DNA of 64,000 bases from NCBI RefSeq assembly GCF_021568695.1, contig NZ_JAKGTI010000001.1:1054001-1118000 (forward strand), written 5' to 3'. The notes beneath the pieces were generated by a model, which did no database searches, was not told where the DNA came from, and worked only from the letters and a program-made list of their open reading frames with translations. Shown piece after piece: positions 34,404 through 44,404 of the stretch. Within the stretch, counting starts at the first letter, position 1, and the number at the start of each line of letters is the position of its first letter. This DNA is from Maritalea mediterranea. GTDB lineage: Bacteria; Pseudomonadota; Alphaproteobacteria; Rhizobiales; Devosiaceae. Position numbers and translations under genes: made by a program.

Positions 34404-34431
34404 TTATAATCGGTTCTTTGTTCCGCAACAA
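34404..34431 (-). promoter_or_regulatory. Promoter of sodB
   Basis: On the minus strand TTGTTG (34431-34426), a 16-base spacer and TTATAA (34409-34404) form a sigma-70-like promoter about 45 bases before the start codon. Confidence 0.5.
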
Positions 34432-34456
34432 GAGTTATGGAAAGAAAAAACTTTCT

Positions 34457-36547
34457 TTATTTTGCGCCCTTTGTAGTTTGCAATGCAAAGGCATAGGCGA
34501 GGGCAGTCTCCTTGATTTTCTCAAACCGGCCCGACATGCCGGCATGGCCTGCACCCATATGGGTTTTGAAAATCAGGGGATTCGCATCCGTTTTCATATC
34601 GCGCAGCCTGGCCACCCATTTGGCAGGCTCCCAATAGGTCACCCGCGGGTCGGTCAGCCCTGCCATCACGAAGATCGCCGGATAGTCCTTGGCTTCGATA
34701 TTGTCATAGGGCGAATAGCTGGCGATATAATCATAATCCTCTTTTGAGGTGATCGGGTTGCCCCATTCCGGCCACTCCGGCGGAGTGAGGGGCAAAGTGT
34801 CGTCGAGCATGGTGTTGAGCACGTCCACAAAGGGCACCAGCGCAATGATGGAGCCGAACAGGTCTGGCGCCTGGTTGGCCACCGCGCCCATCAACATGCC
34901 CCCGGCTGAACCACCCATGGCGGCAATGTTGCCTTTTGCGGTGTAGCCTTGTTCCACCAGCATTTCGCCAGCAGCGATAAAGTCACTGAACGTATTCTTT
35001 TTATTGTGCTTCTTACCTGCGGTGTACCATTTATACCCTTTTTCCATACCGCCGCGAATATGGGCAATAGCATACACCATGCCCCGATCCACCAGCGACA
35101 GGGTGGAAATGGAAAAGCCAGCGCCCATCGACATGCCGTAGGAGCCATAGCCGTAGAGCATTAGCGGCGCGGTGCCATCAGGTTTGAAATCGGCCCGATG
35201 CAAAATGGTGACCGGCACTTGCTCACCATCCGGTGCGGTGGCAAACAGCCGGCGGGTCACATAATCTTCAGGATTGTGTCCGGACGGGATTTCTTGGGTC
35301 TTGCGCAAAGTACGCTCTTTGCTGTCGATCTTATAATCGAACACTTGTGGCGGCGTAGTGGGGGAAGAATAGAAATAGCGAATTTCGTCATTGTCAAACT
35401 CATAACCCCCGGCCACGGACAGCGTATAAGCTTCTTCCTTAAAGCTGATCTCTTCCTCTTCGCCGCTATCAAGCGTCCGCACAATAATGCGCGGCAGGCC
35501 TTCAAACTCCTCTTTGCGCACCAGATAGCGCGACTTTAGGAAGTAGCCTTTCAGCAACACGCCGGGCCGGTGTGGCACCAGATCTTCCCAGTTCTCAATG
35601 TCGGGATCAGCAACCGGTGCGGTGACCAGCTTATAGTCTTCGGCCCCATCATAATTGGTGTGGATATAGAATTGCCCATGGGCTTCTTCCACATGATATT
35701 CATGGCCATTCTGCCGCGCGGCAATCAATTTCGGTTCGCCCAGCTTATGCGCATCGATAAAGCGCACTTCGCTGGTTTCATGGTCATGGCTGTCAATCAG
35801 GACATAATTGCCCGAATTGGTTTTGCCCACGCCGAGGAAGAAACCGGAATCTGGTTCCTCATAGATCAGCTTATCCTTGGCCGGATCATCTCCCAGCGCA
35901 TGGTGAAACACTTTGTGCGGGCGGTGATTGTCGTCCTGCACCGTATAAAAGAAACTCTTGGAATCGGCCGCCCAAGTGACGCTGCCGGTGGTGCTTTTGA
36001 TCTGGTCTTCCAACTCATCGCCCGTGGCCAGATCGCGCACAAAGATGGTAAAATATTCCGACCCGTTCCGGTCTGCTGACCAGGCCAGCAATTTGTGATC
36101 GGGCGAATGGCTGGCGCCGCCGGAGCGGAAATAACCATCGCCGGCTTCTTTATTCATATCCAGCAATACTGTCTCGTTGCCGCCATCCCGGTCCGACCGA
36201 CAGACTTGCGGATATTGTTGGCCCTCCAGCGTGCGGGTGAAATAGGCGTAGTCATCATGCTTGAACGGTACAGAGCTATCGTCTTCTTTGATGCGCCCGC
36301 GAATCTCATTGTAGATTTGCTCGCGCAAATCAGCACTGTTGGCCATATGGGCTTCGAAAAATTCGTTTTCCGCTTCCAAATAGGCGCGGATTTCCTTGTC
36401 CAGCACCTCTGGCTCGCGCATCACTTGCTGCCAATTCTCATCGCGCAACCAGTGGTAGGGATCATTTCGTTCAATCCCGTGGTGCGTGGTGAAATGGTCC
36501 TTCTTCTCTGCTTTTGGGGGCGTTAGATCGCTCATAATTTCACTCAT
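34457..36547 (-). CDS. ptrB: Oligopeptidase B (S9A prolyl oligopeptidase family)
   Basis: A 696-aa serine peptidase cleaving short peptides after basic residues. The N-terminal beta-propeller opens HHGIERNDPYHWLRDENWQQ and includes YAYFTRTLEGQQYPQVCR. The C-terminal alpha/beta hydrolase has LLYGYGSYGMSM-like LMLYGYGSYGMS, the nucleophile in MGGSAGGMLMGAV, the Asp region MAGLTDPRVTYWEPAKW and the catalytic His in THMGAGHAGMSGR. The ATG at 36547 overlaps the msrB stop, indicating coupling. The start at 36535 is an alternative. Confidence 0.93.
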   Translation of the reverse strand: MSEIMSDLTPPKAEKKDHFTTHHGIERNDPYHWLRDENWQQVMREPEVLDKEIRAYLEAENEFFEAHMANSADLREQIYNEIRGRIKEDDSSVPFKHDDYAYFTRTLEGQQYPQVCRSDRDGGNETVLLDMNKEAGDGYFRSGGASHSPDHKLLAWSADRNGSEYFTIFVRDLATGDELEDQIKSTTGSVTWAADSKSFFYTVQDDNHRPHKVFHHALGDDPAKDKLIYEEPDSGFFLGVGKTNSGNYVLIDSHDHETSEVRFIDAHKLGEPKLIAARQNGHEYHVEEAHGQFYIHTNYDGAEDYKLVTAPVADPDIENWEDLVPHRPGVLLKGYFLKSRYLVRKEEFEGLPRIIVRTLDSGEEEEISFKEEAYTLSVAGGYEFDNDEIRYFYSSPTTPPQVFDYKIDSKERTLRKTQEIPSGHNPEDYVTRRLFATAPDGEQVPVTILHRADFKPDGTAPLMLYGYGSYGMSMGAGFSISTLSLVDRGMVYAIAHIRGGMEKGYKWYTAGKKHNKKNTFSDFIAAGEMLVEQGYTAKGNIAAMGGSAGGMLMGAVANQAPDLFGSIIALVPFVDVLNTMLDDTLPLTPPEWPEWGNPITSKEDYDYIASYSPYDNIEAKDYPAIFVMAGLTDPRVTYWEPAKWVARLRDMKTDANPLIFKTHMGAGHAGMSGRFEKIKETALAYAFALQTTKGAK

Positions 36548-36953
36548 CTTCCGGTTGCGGCACAAATTTTAAAGCTGTGCCATTGGTGCAATAACGTTTT
36601 CCAGTGGGTTGTGGCCCATCATCAAACACATGTCCAATATGTGATTGACATTTCCCGCATATCACTTCGATTTTCCGGGCAAAAAAGGTGCGTTGAACCT
36701 GTAATTTGACCGCGCTCTTCTCGCCAAGGTCGAAAAAGCTCGGCCAACCCGATCCTGAATCATATTTGTATTGCGCTGAAAAGAGCTGTGCACCGCAGCC
36801 GCGACATAGATAGTGCCCTCGCTTATAGAGCTGATCATAAGCGTGCGAAAAGGCGCGTTCCGTGCCCTTTTTGCGCAGCACATAATATTCTAGCTCGCTC
36901 AACTCGCTCTGCCAGTCCTGCTCAGACTTTTGCTTATGTGATGATTTGGACAT
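36540..36953 (-). CDS. msrB: Peptide-methionine (R)-S-oxide reductase
   Basis: Repairs methionine-R-sulfoxide in proteins; 137 aa. Zinc-binding cysteines are C50-RG-C53 (HYLCRGCGAQLF) and C99-GK-C102 (VICGKCQSHIGHVF). The catalytic residue is Cys122 in RYCTNGTALKF, with GWPSF in the substrate pocket. The RYCxNG form instead of RYCxNS is a small variation. Overlaps ptrB by 8 bp, so protein repair and peptide clearance are co-expressed. The 288 bp upstream to the Mrp operon hold no gene that I can support. Confidence 0.95.
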   Translation of the reverse strand: MSKSSHKQKSEQDWQSELSELEYYVLRKKGTERAFSHAYDQLYKRGHYLCRGCGAQLFSAQYKYDSGSGWPSFFDLGEKSAVKLQVQRTFFARKIEVICGKCQSHIGHVFDDGPQPTGKRYCTNGTALKFVPQPEDE

Positions 36954-37241
36954 GATCGGTTTGGAAAGAATTGCATTGGCGGTAACGCCCTAACTTGGGG
37001 AGCTTGGGCGCAACAATCAAGTCTTTGCAAAAACCAATACGATGTTTATACGGTATTTCTGCATTTTGTGATCTGAAATCACTGCAAAACCGTTGTTTGG
37101 TCGGCTCTTGCCCTTGTCGTTATCCTACAGACTGGGTCAAATTGTTTTACTTTTTTCTGCGATTCGGGACGCAACCAGAAAAAAGTGTGCCAAACCGCAA
37201 GATTTGCGCCCCATGCTGGCGCGCCGAATGGAGAGTGATCA

Positions 37242-39659
37242 TTGTCCGACTTGCCCAACCATTATGCTTTGTTGCTGATCGCCTTGGCTCCCTTTATCAC
37301 CGCCCTTTTGGCCCCTTGGGTTAACCGATTTGCCAACGGCGTCTCCGGTTGGATTTTGGCCACCGTGCCCGCTGCTATCTTTTTGGTGTTGGCCACCTAT
37401 ATCGGTCCAATCGCCGACGGCGGAACGGTCTCCTTCACAATGAGCTGGGTGGAGAGCCAATATTTTCACTTCCCGATCAATCTAAGCTTTTTTGTCGATG
37501 GCCTGTCGCTGATCTTCGCCCTGCTGATTTCGGGCATCGGCACCTTTATCGTCACCTATTCCGGGGGGTATTTGAACGGCCACCGGCATCAGGGGCGGTT
37601 TTTGTCGTTTATTCTCATGTTTATGGGCTCGATGCTCGGGCTGGTGCTGGCCGACAATATCATCACCCTGTTTGTGTTCTGGGAACTCACTTCGATCACC
37701 TCCTTCCTGCTGATCGGCTTCAACCACAATAAAGAAGCGTCGCGCCGTGCCGCCATACAAGCGCTGGTCGTCACCGGGGGCGGCGGCCTGTTGCTGCTGT
37801 TTGGCCTGTTGATGATTTTTGCCGTGAGCGGTCACAGCGAACTGAGCACCTTGATGATGGACCAGAATGTGCTGCGCGATCATCCGGCTTATTTGCTGGT
37901 GTTGCTGCTGGTGCTGGGCGGCGCCTTTACCAAATCAGCGCAGGTGCCGTTCCATTTCTGGTTGCCCAACGCAATGGAAGCACCCACGCCGGTTTCGGCC
38001 TATTTGCATTCGGCCACCATGGTGAAAGCCGGTGTTTATTTGATCGCCCGCATGAGCCCGGTGCTCAATGACACGATATACTGGAACACCATCCTGCCGA
38101 TCTTTGGCGGCATCACCTTGCTGACTGGCGCGATCATGGCGCTGCGCCAGACCGATATGAAACAAATGCTGGCCTATACCACGCTCGGTTCGCTCGGCAT
38201 GCTCGTTATGCTGCTCGGCCTCAGCGAGAAGGTGGCCATATTGGCCGCATTGCTGTTCCTTGTGGCCCACGCCTTCTACAAGGGCGCGCTGTTTATGGTG
38301 GTGGGCGCCATTGACCATGAAAGCGGCACCAGGGACCTCACCGAAGTCTCGGGTCTGCGCGCCAAATTGCCCTTTACATTCATTGCAGCCGTGTTAGCCG
38401 CCATCTCCATGGCCGGTTTCCCGATATCTTTGGGTTACTTCGCCAAGGAAGAAATTTATCTGCTGTTTGGTCCTGAAAATGTCTGGAGCATGGCACTGGT
38501 GCTCGTGGCCTTGATCGGCAATGGCCTTATGATGGCTGTGGGTCTGGCCATCGCCATCAAACCCTTCTTTGGCAAAATGCTGGAAACCCCAAAATCGCCG
38601 CACGAAGCGCCACTCTCCATGTATTGGGGGCCGATCATTCTCGGCGTGCTCGGTTTGGCTGCTGGCTTTTACATCACCGATGTCGGCCAAATTTTCTTCG
38701 CACCGGCGGCAACCGCCGTCTACGCCAAACTGGTGGAAACGCACCTCAAGCTCCACTTTGACGCCCTGTTGATTGCATTGTCCGTCGCCACCTGGGTGGT
38801 AGGCGGTTTGGCCTTCTACAAGCTTGAATCCATCCGCAGCTTCTTGCGTCGGGTGGCCACGGTATGGCGCTGGGGTCCGGATCAAGGTTTCGATCAGTTT
38901 ATGTTTGGTTTGATCAGGTTGGCGGATCGTGTGACCCGCTTATTGCACCATGGCCGGTTGGAACTCTATTTAATCTTGGTCTTTGTCTGCCTTGCAGGCG
39001 CACTGTTCACGCCTCTTATCATGCAAGATGCGTTGCCAAAACTGCCAGCATTCCCCAATTTGCACTTTTATGAATGGTCAATCATTGCCATTGCCGCGAT
39101 TGGTTTGATTGCGGTGATCGCCGCCAAAACCCGATTGGTGGCCATTGTGTCCCTCGGCATTCAGGGTTTCTCTGTCGCTGTGATCTTCCTGCTGTTCGGT
39201 GCGCCCGACCTTGGGTTCACTCAATTGATGGTGGAGACATTATCTGTTGTGATCCTCGCGTTGGTGATGACCAGATTGCACCTCGACCAACGTGACGCGC
39301 GAGTGCTGGAAGAAGCGGTGCGCGACGGCGCGATTGCCATTGTGTGTGGCTTCGGCTTCGTGGCAGTGCTGCTGGCTGTGCTCAGCGTGGAGTTGGATAC
39401 CTCATTGTCCGACCTGTTTGTGGCGACCAGCGTGCCAATCGCCCACGGCCGCAACATCGTGAACGTGATTTTGGTCGACTATCGTGCGCTGGATACGCTG
39501 GGTGAAATCACCGTTGTAATGACCGCCGGTATCGCCATTCTGGCCCTGATCGGCATCCGCCTGGGTGGGCCCAAACGCGGGATCGGCGCGCCCAAAAAGG
39601 CGCCTAAATCCGGAGCGCCCAAACGCACCACACCAAGAAGCAAAGGAGCACGCGCATGA
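37242..39659 (+). CDS. mrpA: Na+/H+ antiporter subunit A (Mrp/Mnh)
   Basis: Largest subunit of the heteromeric Mrp cation/proton antiporter, related to NuoL; 805 aa with about 20 membrane segments. Shown by [36 protein letters not shown] (the proton_antipo motif), [20 protein letters not shown] and the C-terminal MrpA-specific region [20 protein letters not shown]. The start is TTG 37242, with GGAGAG eight bases before it and no in-frame ATG nearby. The C-terminus is a basic tail. Subunit B follows as a separate gene (4-bp overlap), not fused. Confidence 0.95.
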   Translation: MSDLPNHYALLLIALAPFITALLAPWVNRFANGVSGWILATVPAAIFLVLATYIGPIADGGTVSFTMSWVESQYFHFPINLSFFVDGLSLIFALLISGIGTFIVTYSGGYLNGHRHQGRFLSFILMFMGSMLGLVLADNIITLFVFWELTSITSFLLIGFNHNKEASRRAAIQALVVTGGGGLLLLFGLLMIFAVSGHSELSTLMMDQNVLRDHPAYLLVLLLVLGGAFTKSAQVPFHFWLPNAMEAPTPVSAYLHSATMVKAGVYLIARMSPVLNDTIYWNTILPIFGGITLLTGAIMALRQTDMKQMLAYTTLGSLGMLVMLLGLSEKVAILAALLFLVAHAFYKGALFMVVGAIDHESGTRDLTEVSGLRAKLPFTFIAAVLAAISMAGFPISLGYFAKEEIYLLFGPENVWSMALVLVALIGNGLMMAVGLAIAIKPFFGKMLETPKSPHEAPLSMYWGPIILGVLGLAAGFYITDVGQIFFAPAATAVYAKLVETHLKLHFDALLIALSVATWVVGGLAFYKLESIRSFLRRVATVWRWGPDQGFDQFMFGLIRLADRVTRLLHHGRLELYLILVFVCLAGALFTPLIMQDALPKLPAFPNLHFYEWSIIAIAAIGLIAVIAAKTRLVAIVSLGIQGFSVAVIFLLFGAPDLGFTQLMVETLSVVILALVMTRLHLDQRDARVLEEAVRDGAIAIVCGFGFVAVLLAVLSVELDTSLSDLFVATSVPIAHGRNIVNVILVDYRALDTLGEITVVMTAGIAILALIGIRLGGPKRGIGAPKKAPKSGAPKRTTPRSKGARA

Positions 39660-40081
39660 ATACGGTGATTTTTCGAACAATTGCGCCGTTTCTGGCGGCT
39701 CTGATGATCCTGTTTTCAGTGTTTGTGTTGTTGCGCGGCCATAATGAGCCGGGCGGGGGCTTTATTGGCGGCTTGATCGCGGCTTCGGCCATCGCCATTT
39801 ATGGCATAGCCGCTGGCGTGAATGAAGTGCGCAAAGCTTTGGTATTCCATCCCATTGCTGTCGCAGGCCTTGGCGTGTTTCTCGCCACATTGGCCGGTTT
39901 CATGTCGCTGTTCGTCGACGCGCCCTTCTTGAAAGGGTTGTGGCTGTTCCTGGAGTTGAGTGATGGTACAGAGTTGGCACTTTCCACTCCCTTACTGTTC
40001 GACATTGGCGTTTATTTTGTGGTGGTCGGCGCCATTTCGGCCATTGCGTTGGAGCTGGAAGAAGACGAGGAGACCCGCTAA
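39656..40081 (+). CDS. mrpB: Na+/H+ antiporter subunit B
   Basis: A 141-aa protein with four predicted helices and the MnhB signature [20 protein letters not shown]. It starts inside the last codons of mrpA (ATGA overlap) and its TAA is shared with the mrpC ATG. Residues [11 protein letters not shown] and [18 protein letters not shown] are conserved in MrpB. Confidence 0.95.
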   Translation: MNTVIFRTIAPFLAALMILFSVFVLLRGHNEPGGGFIGGLIAASAIAIYGIAAGVNEVRKALVFHPIAVAGLGVFLATLAGFMSLFVDAPFLKGLWLFLELSDGTELALSTPLLFDIGVYFVVVGAISAIALELEEDEETR

Positions 40082-40458
40082 TGGAAATCGCCCTTGCTTT
40101 TCTTGTTGGTCTATTCTTTGCCGTGGCCATCTATTTGCTGCTGTCGCGTTCGCTGATCCGGATGCTTTTGGGTATCGCCATTATCGGCAATGGCGTGAAT
40201 TTGCTGATTTTCACGGTGGGCCGCCTGACCCGCGAGGTGCCGCCGATTGTGCCGGATGGGGAATATGCGCCGCTGGAGCAGATCGCCAACCCTCTGCCGC
40301 AGGCACTGATCCTCACTGCAATTGTGATCGGGTTTTCCCTGTTTGCCTTTTTGTTGGTGCTGACTTATCGCGCCTATCAAGAGCTGGACGCCGACAATAC
40401 AGACACCATGCGTGTGGCCGAGCCCGAGGATAGCCCTCGGCCGCCACTGAGCTACTAG
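40081..40458 (+). CDS. mrpC: Na+/H+ antiporter subunit C
   Basis: A 125-aa NuoK-like subunit. It has three helices with LLSRSLIRMLLGIAIIGNGV NLLIF-type sequence and NPLPQALILTAIVIGFSLFA. The start ATG overlaps the mrpB stop by one base. The C-terminus is a soluble tail of about 30 residues. Confidence 0.94.
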   Translation: MEIALAFLVGLFFAVAIYLLLSRSLIRMLLGIAIIGNGVNLLIFTVGRLTREVPPIVPDGEYAPLEQIANPLPQALILTAIVIGFSLFAFLLVLTYRAYQELDADNTDTMRVAEPEDSPRPPLSY

Positions 40459-40467
40459 GAGAAGTTG

Positions 40468-42063
40468 ATGGCTGTTTCATCGACGCCAAAAAATCTCGAA
40501 CTACCACCCGCGATGATCGAGGGTGCCACTGCTGCCGCAGATTGGCTGATCGTGTGGCCGGTGGCCCTACCAATGATTGGCGCTGCCATTTTGGTGATGG
40601 CGCGCAAACGTCCTGAATGGCAGGCTCCATTTGCCTTTACTATTCTGCTGGCCACGCTGGTCGCCAACTTCATGCTGTATATGCGCGTGCAGGGTGAGGG
40701 GCCGCTGACGATGACCATGGGCAATTGGCTGCCGCCTTATGGCATCAGCCTTGCCGCTGATTCGCTTAGCGCATTGTTTTCGCTGGTTAGTGCCTTCATT
40801 ATGCTGGTGGTGATCCTGTTTGTGCAGTCTGAAATTGAGGTGCGCGAGAACAAGTTTGGCTATCACCCGCTGCTGCTCTTGTTGCTGGCCGGGGTCTCGG
40901 GCGGTTTTCTCACCGGCGACTTGTTCAACCTTTATGTCTGGTTCGAGGTGATGTTGATTGCCTCCTTCGGCTTGCTGATCATTGGGGGGCGCAAAATCCA
41001 ACTGGATGGTGCCGTCAAATATGGCTTTTTGAACTTTCTCGCCACCACCTTCTTTCTGATCGCCATTGGCTTCACCTACGGCCTGGTAGGCACATTGAAC
41101 ATGGCGGATATTGCGCTGAAAGTGCCCCAGGTGGAAAGCGGTGCCATCTATGCTGTTGCGGCACTGTTCTTTCTGGCCTTTGCCATGAAGGCCGCCGCGT
41201 TCCCACTGAATTCTTGGTTGCCCGCCTCATATCATGCGCCGGACCCTGCCGTATCTGCGGTGTTTGCCGGATTGCTGACCAAGGTTGGCGTTTACGCACT
41301 CGTGCGCACCCATTTGTTGTTGATCCCGCAGTCGCACGCCTATTTGCAACTGCTGATTGAAATTATTGCCGGGTTCACCCTCGTGCTGGCCCCGCTCGGC
41401 GCGATGGCGCAAACCAATGCGCGTCGCGCCCTTGGTTTCTTGGTTATTGGCGGCATTGGGGCCATGATGGCAGGCCTTGCTATTGGAACGCCCACCGGCA
41501 TATTCGGACTGGCCACTTATGCGGTAAACTCAATGCTGGTGATGACCGCGCTATATCTCGTGGTTGGCCTGGTGGAGCGCATGGGCGGCACCAGCGATAT
41601 TCGCAAGCTGGGCGGGCTTTATCGCGCCAACAGTTGGCTGTCGATCATGTTTATCACCCTTGTGTTCGCAGTTGCGGGGTTGCCGCCCTTGCTCGGCTTT
41701 TGGCCAAAAATGGTCTTGGTTCAAGCCGGCATTGAGATGAGCAACTATTGGATGGTCTCATTGATCCTGCTGAACTCAATTCTGACGTCAATTGCGGGGA
41801 CACGCCTGTGGGCGCATATTTTCTGGCGCGATGGTCGCGAAGGGGTGAACTCAGAGCAAATCAATACCCGAATTCGCCCCCTGCCGCCCCGTGCTAAAGT
41901 GTGGGGGCTTTGGCCAGCCGGCATGTTGGTGGCGTTCATTTTTGTTGCTGGCCTCGTGCCGCAACCTTTATTCAAGGCGGGGGCAACCGCGGCGTTCGCA
42001 GTCTATGATCCCGGTGAATATGTGGGTGCCGTGTTTGGTCGAGAAGCAGTGGCGCAGGAGTAA
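40468..42063 (+). CDS. mrpD: Na+/H+ antiporter subunit D
   Basis: A 531-aa NuoM/N-like ion-translocating subunit with about 14 helices. Recognised by LFNLYVWFEVMLIASFGLLI, FPLNSWLPASYHAPDPAVSA and LGFLVIGGIGAMMAGLAI. The start ATG at 40468 follows AGGAGAAG, 9 bp after mrpC. It contains the conserved lysine/glutamate positions in the hydrophobic core expected for proton transfer (E in WFEVM; K in AFAMKAAAFPLN). Confidence 0.95.
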   Translation: MAVSSTPKNLELPPAMIEGATAAADWLIVWPVALPMIGAAILVMARKRPEWQAPFAFTILLATLVANFMLYMRVQGEGPLTMTMGNWLPPYGISLAADSLSALFSLVSAFIMLVVILFVQSEIEVRENKFGYHPLLLLLLAGVSGGFLTGDLFNLYVWFEVMLIASFGLLIIGGRKIQLDGAVKYGFLNFLATTFFLIAIGFTYGLVGTLNMADIALKVPQVESGAIYAVAALFFLAFAMKAAAFPLNSWLPASYHAPDPAVSAVFAGLLTKVGVYALVRTHLLLIPQSHAYLQLLIEIIAGFTLVLAPLGAMAQTNARRALGFLVIGGIGAMMAGLAIGTPTGIFGLATYAVNSMLVMTALYLVVGLVERMGGTSDIRKLGGLYRANSWLSIMFITLVFAVAGLPPLLGFWPKMVLVQAGIEMSNYWMVSLILLNSILTSIAGTRLWAHIFWRDGREGVNSEQINTRIRPLPPRAKVWGLWPAGMLVAFIFVAGLVPQPLFKAGATAAFAVYDPGEYVGAVFGREAVAQE

Positions 42064-42066
42064 ACA

Positions 42067-42549
42067 ATGACCCTATTGCTCATATCTGTACTATTGGCCC
42101 TGACTTGGGCTGCCATCACTGGTACATTTTCCCTGGGAAATCTGCTCCTTGGCTTTGTAATCGGCGGTATGTCGCTTTGGGTGATACGCCTCCAAGTCGG
42201 GCAGTCTCAATTGCTACAAAAAATCCCAAAAATCATTTCGTTGGCGGCACTGTTTATTTACGAGTTGGTGTTGAGTGCGTTCAAGGTGCTGTTGTTGGTG
42301 CTCTCGCCCGGCATGCATAAGCGGCTCCAACCCGCAATTATCGCATTCCCCCTGCAGGCGAAGTCGGATGCTGAAATTACTTTGTTGGCCAATCTGATTA
42401 CATTGACACCGGGCACGTTGAGCGTAGACGTATCTCCGGACCGGACTATGCTCTACGTACATGCGCTGGAAATGCCCGATAAAAAGAAAATGATCAAAGA
42501 CATCGCCAATGGCTTCGAAGCCAAGATTATTGAGGTGTTTCAACCATGA
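42067..42549 (+). CDS. mrpE: Na+/H+ antiporter subunit E
   Basis: A 160-aa subunit with two N-terminal helices and a cytoplasmic domain. The motif [20 protein letters not shown] is the MrpE signature, followed by [10 protein letters not shown]. It begins 3 bp after mrpD; its stop overlaps the mrpF ATG. Confidence 0.94.
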   Translation: MTLLLISVLLALTWAAITGTFSLGNLLLGFVIGGMSLWVIRLQVGQSQLLQKIPKIISLAALFIYELVLSAFKVLLLVLSPGMHKRLQPAIIAFPLQAKSDAEITLLANLITLTPGTLSVDVSPDRTMLYVHALEMPDKKKMIKDIANGFEAKIIEVFQP

Positions 42550-42878
42550 TGAGCGGCGTTGAATTTTTGGATCTGGCCATCAATATCGCATTAGGCTTGC
42601 TGAGTCTGGCCTTTTTTCTCACCTTGATCCGTATCCTGCTTGGGCCGACCCTGCCGGATAGGATACTGGCCTTAGATATGCTGTTGACAATCGGCATCGG
42701 CTATATTGCGGTTATTGCCATCAAAACCGGCTATGCGCTCTATCTCGATATTGCCATTTCACTTGCCTTGGTTGGGTTCTTGGCCACCGTTGCCTTCGCC
42801 CGCTTTGTGCTACAGCGTTGGAAAATTCGGGCCGAGCAACTTGAAAGTGCACACAAGGATATGGGAGCTGAGGAATGA
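42546..42878 (+). CDS. mrpF: Na+/H+ antiporter subunit F
   Basis: A 110-aa three-helix subunit. [20 protein letters not shown] with the conserved P-x-R/D-R and the asparagine/aspartate region, then [20 protein letters not shown], are typical of MrpF. Overlaps by 4 bp at both ends (mrpE and mrpG). Confidence 0.94.
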   Translation: MMSGVEFLDLAINIALGLLSLAFFLTLIRILLGPTLPDRILALDMLLTIGIGYIAVIAIKTGYALYLDIAISLALVGFLATVAFARFVLQRWKIRAEQLESAHKDMGAEE

Positions 42879-43207
42879 TGCAGGATATTTTGGCCTATCT
42901 GGTGGGCATATTTCTTATAGTCGGTGGCATTTTCTCGTTGGGCGCGGCCATCGGTTTGTTGCGCTTGCCTGATCTATATACGCGCATGCATGCTGCTTCT
43001 AAGGCGGGCACCTTGGGGGCAGGCTTTGGTTTTCTCGCAATCGCGCTGGCGTCCTTGGATGGATCTGTAATCCTACGGGCCTTTGCGGGGTTTGTTTTTC
43101 TGCTTCTAACAGCGCCGATTTCCGCACACTTGCTGGCGCGCGCGGCCTACTTTGCAGGTTATAAACCGTCGCCAGTGACAAAAGTTGATGAAATGGACCC
43201 TAAATAA
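42875..43207 (+). CDS. mrpG: Na+/H+ antiporter subunit G
   Basis: A 110-aa three-helix subunit. The signature [20 protein letters not shown] is clear, followed by [16 protein letters not shown]. Last gene of the seven-gene operon A-B-C-D-E-F-G. No intrinsic terminator is obvious before mucR. Confidence 0.95.
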   Translation: MMQDILAYLVGIFLIVGGIFSLGAAIGLLRLPDLYTRMHAASKAGTLGAGFGFLAIALASLDGSVILRAFAGFVFLLLTAPISAHLLARAAYFAGYKPSPVTKVDEMDPK

Positions 43208-43273
43208 ATCCTAATGCGCGATTGAAAAATTGTTGGGCCACATAAGCAAATATTTGCAACTTTATACAGTTTG

Positions 43274-43303
43274 TTGGTTGCAATTTGAACTTTCGCGTAA
43301 TAT
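43274..43303 (+). promoter_or_regulatory. Candidate mucR promoter
   Basis: TTGGTT, an 18-base AT-rich spacer and TAATAT lie about 60 bases before the mucR start. Spacing is acceptable, -35 is partial. Confidence 0.3.
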
Positions 43304-43363
43304 CTAAGTGTTAAATATTAGCATTCGCTAAGATAGAAGCAATCGGCAGGAAGTGGTTAAATA

Positions 43364-43792
43364 ATGTCTGAGCAACAAGATAATAATCAAGTTGACCTTA
43401 AATCTGAAATTATTGAGCTAAGCACGGATATTGTGAGTGCATATGTCTCGAACAATGCCGTGAGTCAAGCAGATTTGCCAAAGCTGATTGCAGATGTTCA
43501 CGCAACCTTGGCTGGATTGGCCGCCAGCCCGACAGAAGCTGAGCAGGAAAACCGCAAGCCCGCAGTGCCAGTGAAAAAATCTATCACGCCCGACTACATC
43601 ATTTGCTTGGAAGATGGCAAGAAGTTCAAATCGTTGAAGCGACATTTGCGCACGCATTATGATCTGTCGCCGGAAGAATATCGCGAGAAGTGGGGCCTGC
43701 CCAGCGATTATCCGATGGTGGCGCCAAATTATGCCGCGGCCCGGTCTCGGTTGGCCCGTGAGATGGGCTTGGGGCGCAAAGCAGGAAAATAG
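43364..43792 (+). CDS. mucR: MucR/Ros family transcriptional regulator
   Basis: A 142-aa zinc-finger regulator typical of Rhizobiales, controlling surface polysaccharide, motility and cell-cycle genes in relatives. The finger is [20 protein letters not shown], with Cys and Asp (instead of a second Cys) plus two His as zinc ligands, as known for MucR-type fingers. The adjoining helix [20 protein letters not shown] is nearly invariant in the family. The N-terminal 50 residues form the oligomerisation helix. A strong terminator follows. Confidence 0.95.
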   Translation: MSEQQDNNQVDLKSEIIELSTDIVSAYVSNNAVSQADLPKLIADVHATLAGLAASPTEAEQENRKPAVPVKKSITPDYIICLEDGKKFKSLKRHLRTHYDLSPEEYREKWGLPSDYPMVAPNYAAARSRLAREMGLGRKAGK

Positions 43793-43817
43793 TCTGCTTG
43801 AAACTGATCAATTTTCA

Positions 43818-43844
43818 AAGGCTGACCCCGAGTCAGCCTTTTTT
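43818..43844 (+). terminator. Intrinsic terminator of mucR
   Basis: GGCTGAC, loop CCCGA, GTCAGCC and six T, 26 bases after the stop codon. Confidence 0.88.
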
Positions 43845-43924
43845 ATGCACTATCTAAGGTTGCATTTTGGAATTGGGTTAATGGACTTAACGCGTTGATA
43901 TTTCGAGCAAAAGATGAAATGTCG

Positions 43925-43939
43925 TTAATTTTATCTTAA
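43925..43939. promoter_or_regulatory. CtrA-type box upstream of the DnaA-domain-like gene
   Basis: TTAA-TTTTATC-TTAA matches the full CtrA consensus TTAA-N7-TTAA, 64 bases before the ATG. The region is AT-rich, so a chance match is possible. Confidence 0.4.
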
Positions 43940-44002
43940 TAAACTTATCCCCGGTCCTTCCAAGTCAGGTTATAGGAATATATACCTAAAAATGGAAAGA
44001 CC

Positions 44003-44404
44003 ATGCATATTTATCAAATTTATAGCTACACAGATCAAGTTGAAACTGACTTGAGCCCCAACTCAACCCGGCTTTTGGACAAGGACCCTGAGGCCCGGTT
44101 CATCTTAAACCTTGTCGCGTGCGCGCGTCAGGTGCCACCCCGCGCTTTGCTGAGCCGCGCCAGGGGGGACGGCAACATTTGTCTGGCACGACAAATGGCA
44201 ATGTATCTTATAAATGTCGTGCTGCGCCGGTCGCTAACCTATACCGGCGAGTTGTTCGACCGTGATCGGCGCACCGTCTCGCACGCCTGCGCGCGCATCG
44301 AGGAGTTACGCGAACGTCAGCAGTTCGAGCGGGTAATGTGTTGTTTTGAACGAACATTGCTGCTGGCCATTGATGAGTTTTCGCTAGAATCGGGGTGGAA
44401 CTAA
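44003..44404 (+). CDS. DnaA C-terminal domain-like (domain IV) DNA-binding protein
   Basis: A 133-aa protein without the DnaA ATPase part. The region LARQMAMYLINVVLRRSLTY followed by LFDRDRRTVSHACARIEE aligns with the DnaA-box-binding helix-turn-helix (Bac_DnaA_C: ARQ-x-AMYL and D-R-x-TV-x-HA). It is therefore predicted to bind DnaA-box-like DNA; the role is unknown. It overlaps the DUF6456 gene by one base (TAATG), a pairing I recall as conserved in Rhizobiales. A CtrA-type box precedes it. Confidence 0.8.
   Translation: MHIYQIYSYTDQVETDLSPNSTRLLDKDPEARFILNLVACARQVPPRALLSRARGDGNICLARQMAMYLINVVLRRSLTYTGELFDRDRRTVSHACARIEELRERQQFERVMCCFERTLLLAIDEFSLESGWN

Noticed and set aside
36954-37241. 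109-aa plus-strand frame upstream of mrpA
   Set aside because: Cysteine-rich, low-complexity translation without ribosome binding site, extending into mrpA in another frame; treated as chance.
37242-42063. Complex I (NuoL/NuoM) genes
   Set aside because: The proteins share the proton_antipo domain, but the MrpA C-terminal region and the flanking B, C, E, F and G subunits identify an Mrp antiporter.
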